A stretch of 7,489 nt of DNA from Myxococcales bacterium (lineage in GTDB: Bacteria > Myxococcota > Bradymonadia > UBA7976 > UBA1532): the NCBI GenBank assembly GCA_020430675.1, contig JAGQJJ010000175.1, positions 1-7,489 on the forward strand. The letters are read 5' to 3'. The notes under the pieces were generated by a model, which made no database searches, was not told where the DNA came from, and saw only the letters and a program-made list of their open reading frames with translations. Below are positions 6,005 to 7,489 of the stretch, one piece after another. Every line of letters starts with the position of its first letter. The stretch's first letter is position 1. The translations under genes were made by a program, and so were the position numbers.

Positions 6005-6634
6005 ATGGGGATGCAAGATCCCATCTCGCTAACGCTCGGCCCGGCCGACATCGTGCGCATCGGCGACGCCGTCGAGCAGTTGATGCCCTGGCTGAGCCGC
6101 AGCCGCTTCCGCCTGCTGCCCGATGGCAACCTCGAGTTCAGCGAGTCCGAGCCCGCCGACGCGGTGCGGCTGCTGCGCGGCGCGGTGGAACAGAGCCTGC
6201 CCGAGACGCTGCGCGGGCATCTGGGCCGATCGAGCGGGCTCGGCTGGAACGTCTTCTTCGGCCACGTCGTCGGCTTCTGGCTGGGCCAGCGGCGCCGCAT
6301 GGGCTTCCTGCGCGCCCTGACCGACCGCGCCTCGGTGCATGGCCTCGACCTGCAGCTTCACTGGAACGAAGGCCGCTTCGTCGAGCCGCTGCGCTCGCGC
6401 CCGGGCCCCGAGGCACTGTGGGCCGGCGGCGCGGTCGGGCTCGTCGGCGGGCTCGCCGCGACGCGGTTCTGGCCGGCCGATCCGGTGCGCGCCTTGCTGG
6501 TCGCCGGCATCGGCCTCGTGCTCGGCCGCCTCTACCAACGCATCGCCACCCGCCGCCGCTGTGGCGACCGCCTTTGCCGCGCGCCGCTCGGCCGCCGCCC
6601 GCGCTGCCCCTCGTGCGGCGCCATCACTCGATGA
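6005..6634 (+). CDS. Unrecognised two-helix membrane protein with C-terminal zinc-ribbon-like motif
   Basis: A 209-residue protein that I do not recognise. Residues 1-130 are a soluble alpha/beta part (ADIVRIGDAVEQLMPWLSRS near the start; GWNVFFGHVVGFWLGQRRRM at 80-99; GLDLQLHWNEGRFVEPL at 113-129). Two membrane segments follow at about 137-156 (ALWAGGAVGLVGGLAATRFW) and 160-178 (PVRALLVAGIGLVLGRLYQ). The end carries C186-x4-C191 and C201-x2-C204, a short zinc-ribbon-like set after an Arg-rich stretch. The start is uncertain. ATG 6005 is given, but GTG 5996 has a better-placed GGGG (5985-5988), ATG 6011 is 6 nt downstream, and GTG 5921 would extend it by 28 residues into low-information sequence. 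The stop overlaps the mutY start as ATGA, so translation of mutY is probably coupled to it. Function unknown; a membrane-bound regulator or assembly factor is possible. Confidence 0.72.
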   Translation: MGMQDPISLTLGPADIVRIGDAVEQLMPWLSRSRFRLLPDGNLEFSESEPADAVRLLRGAVEQSLPETLRGHLGRSSGLGWNVFFGHVVGFWLGQRRRMGFLRALTDRASVHGLDLQLHWNEGRFVEPLRSRPGPEALWAGGAVGLVGGLAATRFWPADPVRALLVAGIGLVLGRLYQRIATRRRCGDRLCRAPLGRRPRCPSCGAITR

Positions 6635-7489
6635 GCGCCGACGCGCTGCGCCAACGCCTGCTCGCCTGGTACGACCAGGGCCACCGTGACCTGCCCTGGC
6701 GCCGCGACCCGCGCCCGTGGCCGGTCTGGGTGTCGGAGGTCATGCTGCAACAGACGCGCGTCGAGTCGGTGCTGCCGTATTTTGCGCGCTTCATGGCCCG
6801 CTACCCGACGCCGTCCGCGCTCGCCGCCGCGCCGCTCGACGAGGTGCTCGCCGGCTGGGCCGGCCTGGGCTACTACGCCCGCGCCCGCAACCTGCATCGC
6901 GCCGCGCAGCAATGCGTCGAGCGCCACGGCGGCGCGGTGCCCGACGACCCGGCCGCGTTCGCCGCGCTGACCGGCGTCGGCCGCTATACCTGCGGCGCGG
7001 TGCAGTCGATCGCCTTCGGCCACCGCTTGCCGGTGCTCGACGGCAACGTCGCCCGGGTGCTCTGCCGGCTCGATCACCTCACCGAGAACCCGCGCGCGCC
7101 GCAGAGCCTGACCCGACTCTGGGCGCGCGCCGCCGAACTGGCCGACGGCAAACGCCCAGGCGATACCAACCAAGCGCTCATGGAGCTGGGCGCGCTGATC
7201 TGCACCCCAAAGCGGCCCAAATGCCTGCTCTGCCCGCTCCAGGCCGCCTGCCAGGCCCGCGCCGCGGGTGACGCCGAGTCGCTGCCCGCGCGCCCGCCGC
7301 GCAAGGCCAGGCCGCGGCTGCAACTGGTCGCCGGTCTGGCCCGCGACGCCGAGGGCCGAATCTGGTTCGGCCGGCGCCCCGAAGAGGGCCTGCTCGGCGG
7401 CCTCTGGTCGTTGCCCTCGGTGCTCGCCGACCCGCCTGGCCCCACCGCGCTCGCCGCGCTCGACCTGCGCGCCGTCGGCGAACCGGCGG
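6631..7489 (+). CDS. mutY: Adenine DNA glycosylase MutY (3' end outside the window)
   Basis: The 286 residues present encode most of MutY, which removes adenine mispaired with 8-oxoguanine in base-excision repair. The catalytic Glu is E36 in WVSEVMLQQT. The helix-hairpin-helix is around LTGVGRYTCGAV (113-124), with Tyr at 119 as in Geobacillus MutY, where E. coli has Ser. The catalytic Asp is D137 in VLDGNVARV. The [4Fe-4S] ligands are C191, C198, C201 and C207 with the usual C-x6-C-x2-C-x5-C spacing. LGYYARARNLHRAAQQ (79-94) is nearly identical in pattern to the E. coli enzyme. The Nudix-like C-terminal domain that reads 8-oxoguanine begins near 229 (RLQLVAGLARDAEGRIWFGR) and is cut by the window end. 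The ATG at 6631 overlaps the previous stop by 4 nt; no strong ribosome binding site is seen, consistent with coupling. Confidence 0.96.
   Translation, partial: MSADALRQRLLAWYDQGHRDLPWRRDPRPWPVWVSEVMLQQTRVESVLPYFARFMARYPTPSALAAAPLDEVLAGWAGLGYYARARNLHRAAQQCVERHGGAVPDDPAAFAALTGVGRYTCGAVQSIAFGHRLPVLDGNVARVLCRLDHLTENPRAPQSLTRLWARAAELADGKRPGDTNQALMELGALICTPKRPKCLLCPLQAACQARAAGDAESLPARPPRKARPRLQLVAGLARDAEGRIWFGRRPEEGLLGGLWSLPSVLADPPGPTALAALDLRAVGEPA

Noticed and set aside
5738..6016. Extension of the eboE frame upstream to 6016 (93 more residues)
   Set aside because: It runs through the inverted repeat and lacks conserved content, while the ATG at 5737 has a well-placed GGAGG and the EboE family starts at this point.

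Overview
The window is about 7.5 kb of very GC-rich bacterial DNA. It is densely packed, with strong G/C preference at third codon positions and many ATGA-type gene overlaps. Ala/Pro/Asp-rich linkers, stand-alone LuxR-type helix-turn-helix proteins, a WD40 propeller with an N-terminal membrane anchor and an EboE homologue together fit a Myxococcota-like (old deltaproteobacterial) genome. That placement is an inference from gene style; no rRNA or other marker is present.

Layout. Bases 2-64 (+) are the last 20 codons of an upstream, probably membrane-associated gene. Bases 81-992 (+) encode an EpsC-type serine O-acetyltransferase (cysteine biosynthesis). After a 66-nt gap holding a small interrupted hairpin comes a tight plus-strand operon (1059-3013). 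It has two LuxR-HTH proteins that look like a tandem duplication, the second with a shortened sensor half, followed by a membrane-anchored protein whose C-terminal half resembles FliL. This operon meets a minus-strand operon head-on with only 6 nt between the stop codons (3013/3020), and a compact palindrome spans the junction.

The minus-strand operon (5737 down to 3020) is transcribed as eboE-like TIM-barrel protein, then a membrane-anchored seven-blade WD40 protein, then a conserved-looking protein of unknown function. Its genes overlap by 4 and 14 nt. The eboE homologue lies here without any other ebo gene in view. Its partners are the two uncharacterised genes, which makes this the best candidate in the window for an undescribed system.

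Between the divergent eboE and the 6005 gene lies a 267-nt gap (5738-6004). It contains a long imperfect inverted repeat (25-bp arms, 22 matching) that resembles a decayed dispersed repeat. The last unit (+) is an unrecognised protein with two membrane segments and a C-terminal zinc-ribbon-like cysteine set. It overlaps by 4 nt the start of mutY, which encodes the adenine DNA glycosylase and runs off the window end. No tRNA, rRNA, CRISPR array, IS element or phage gene was seen.
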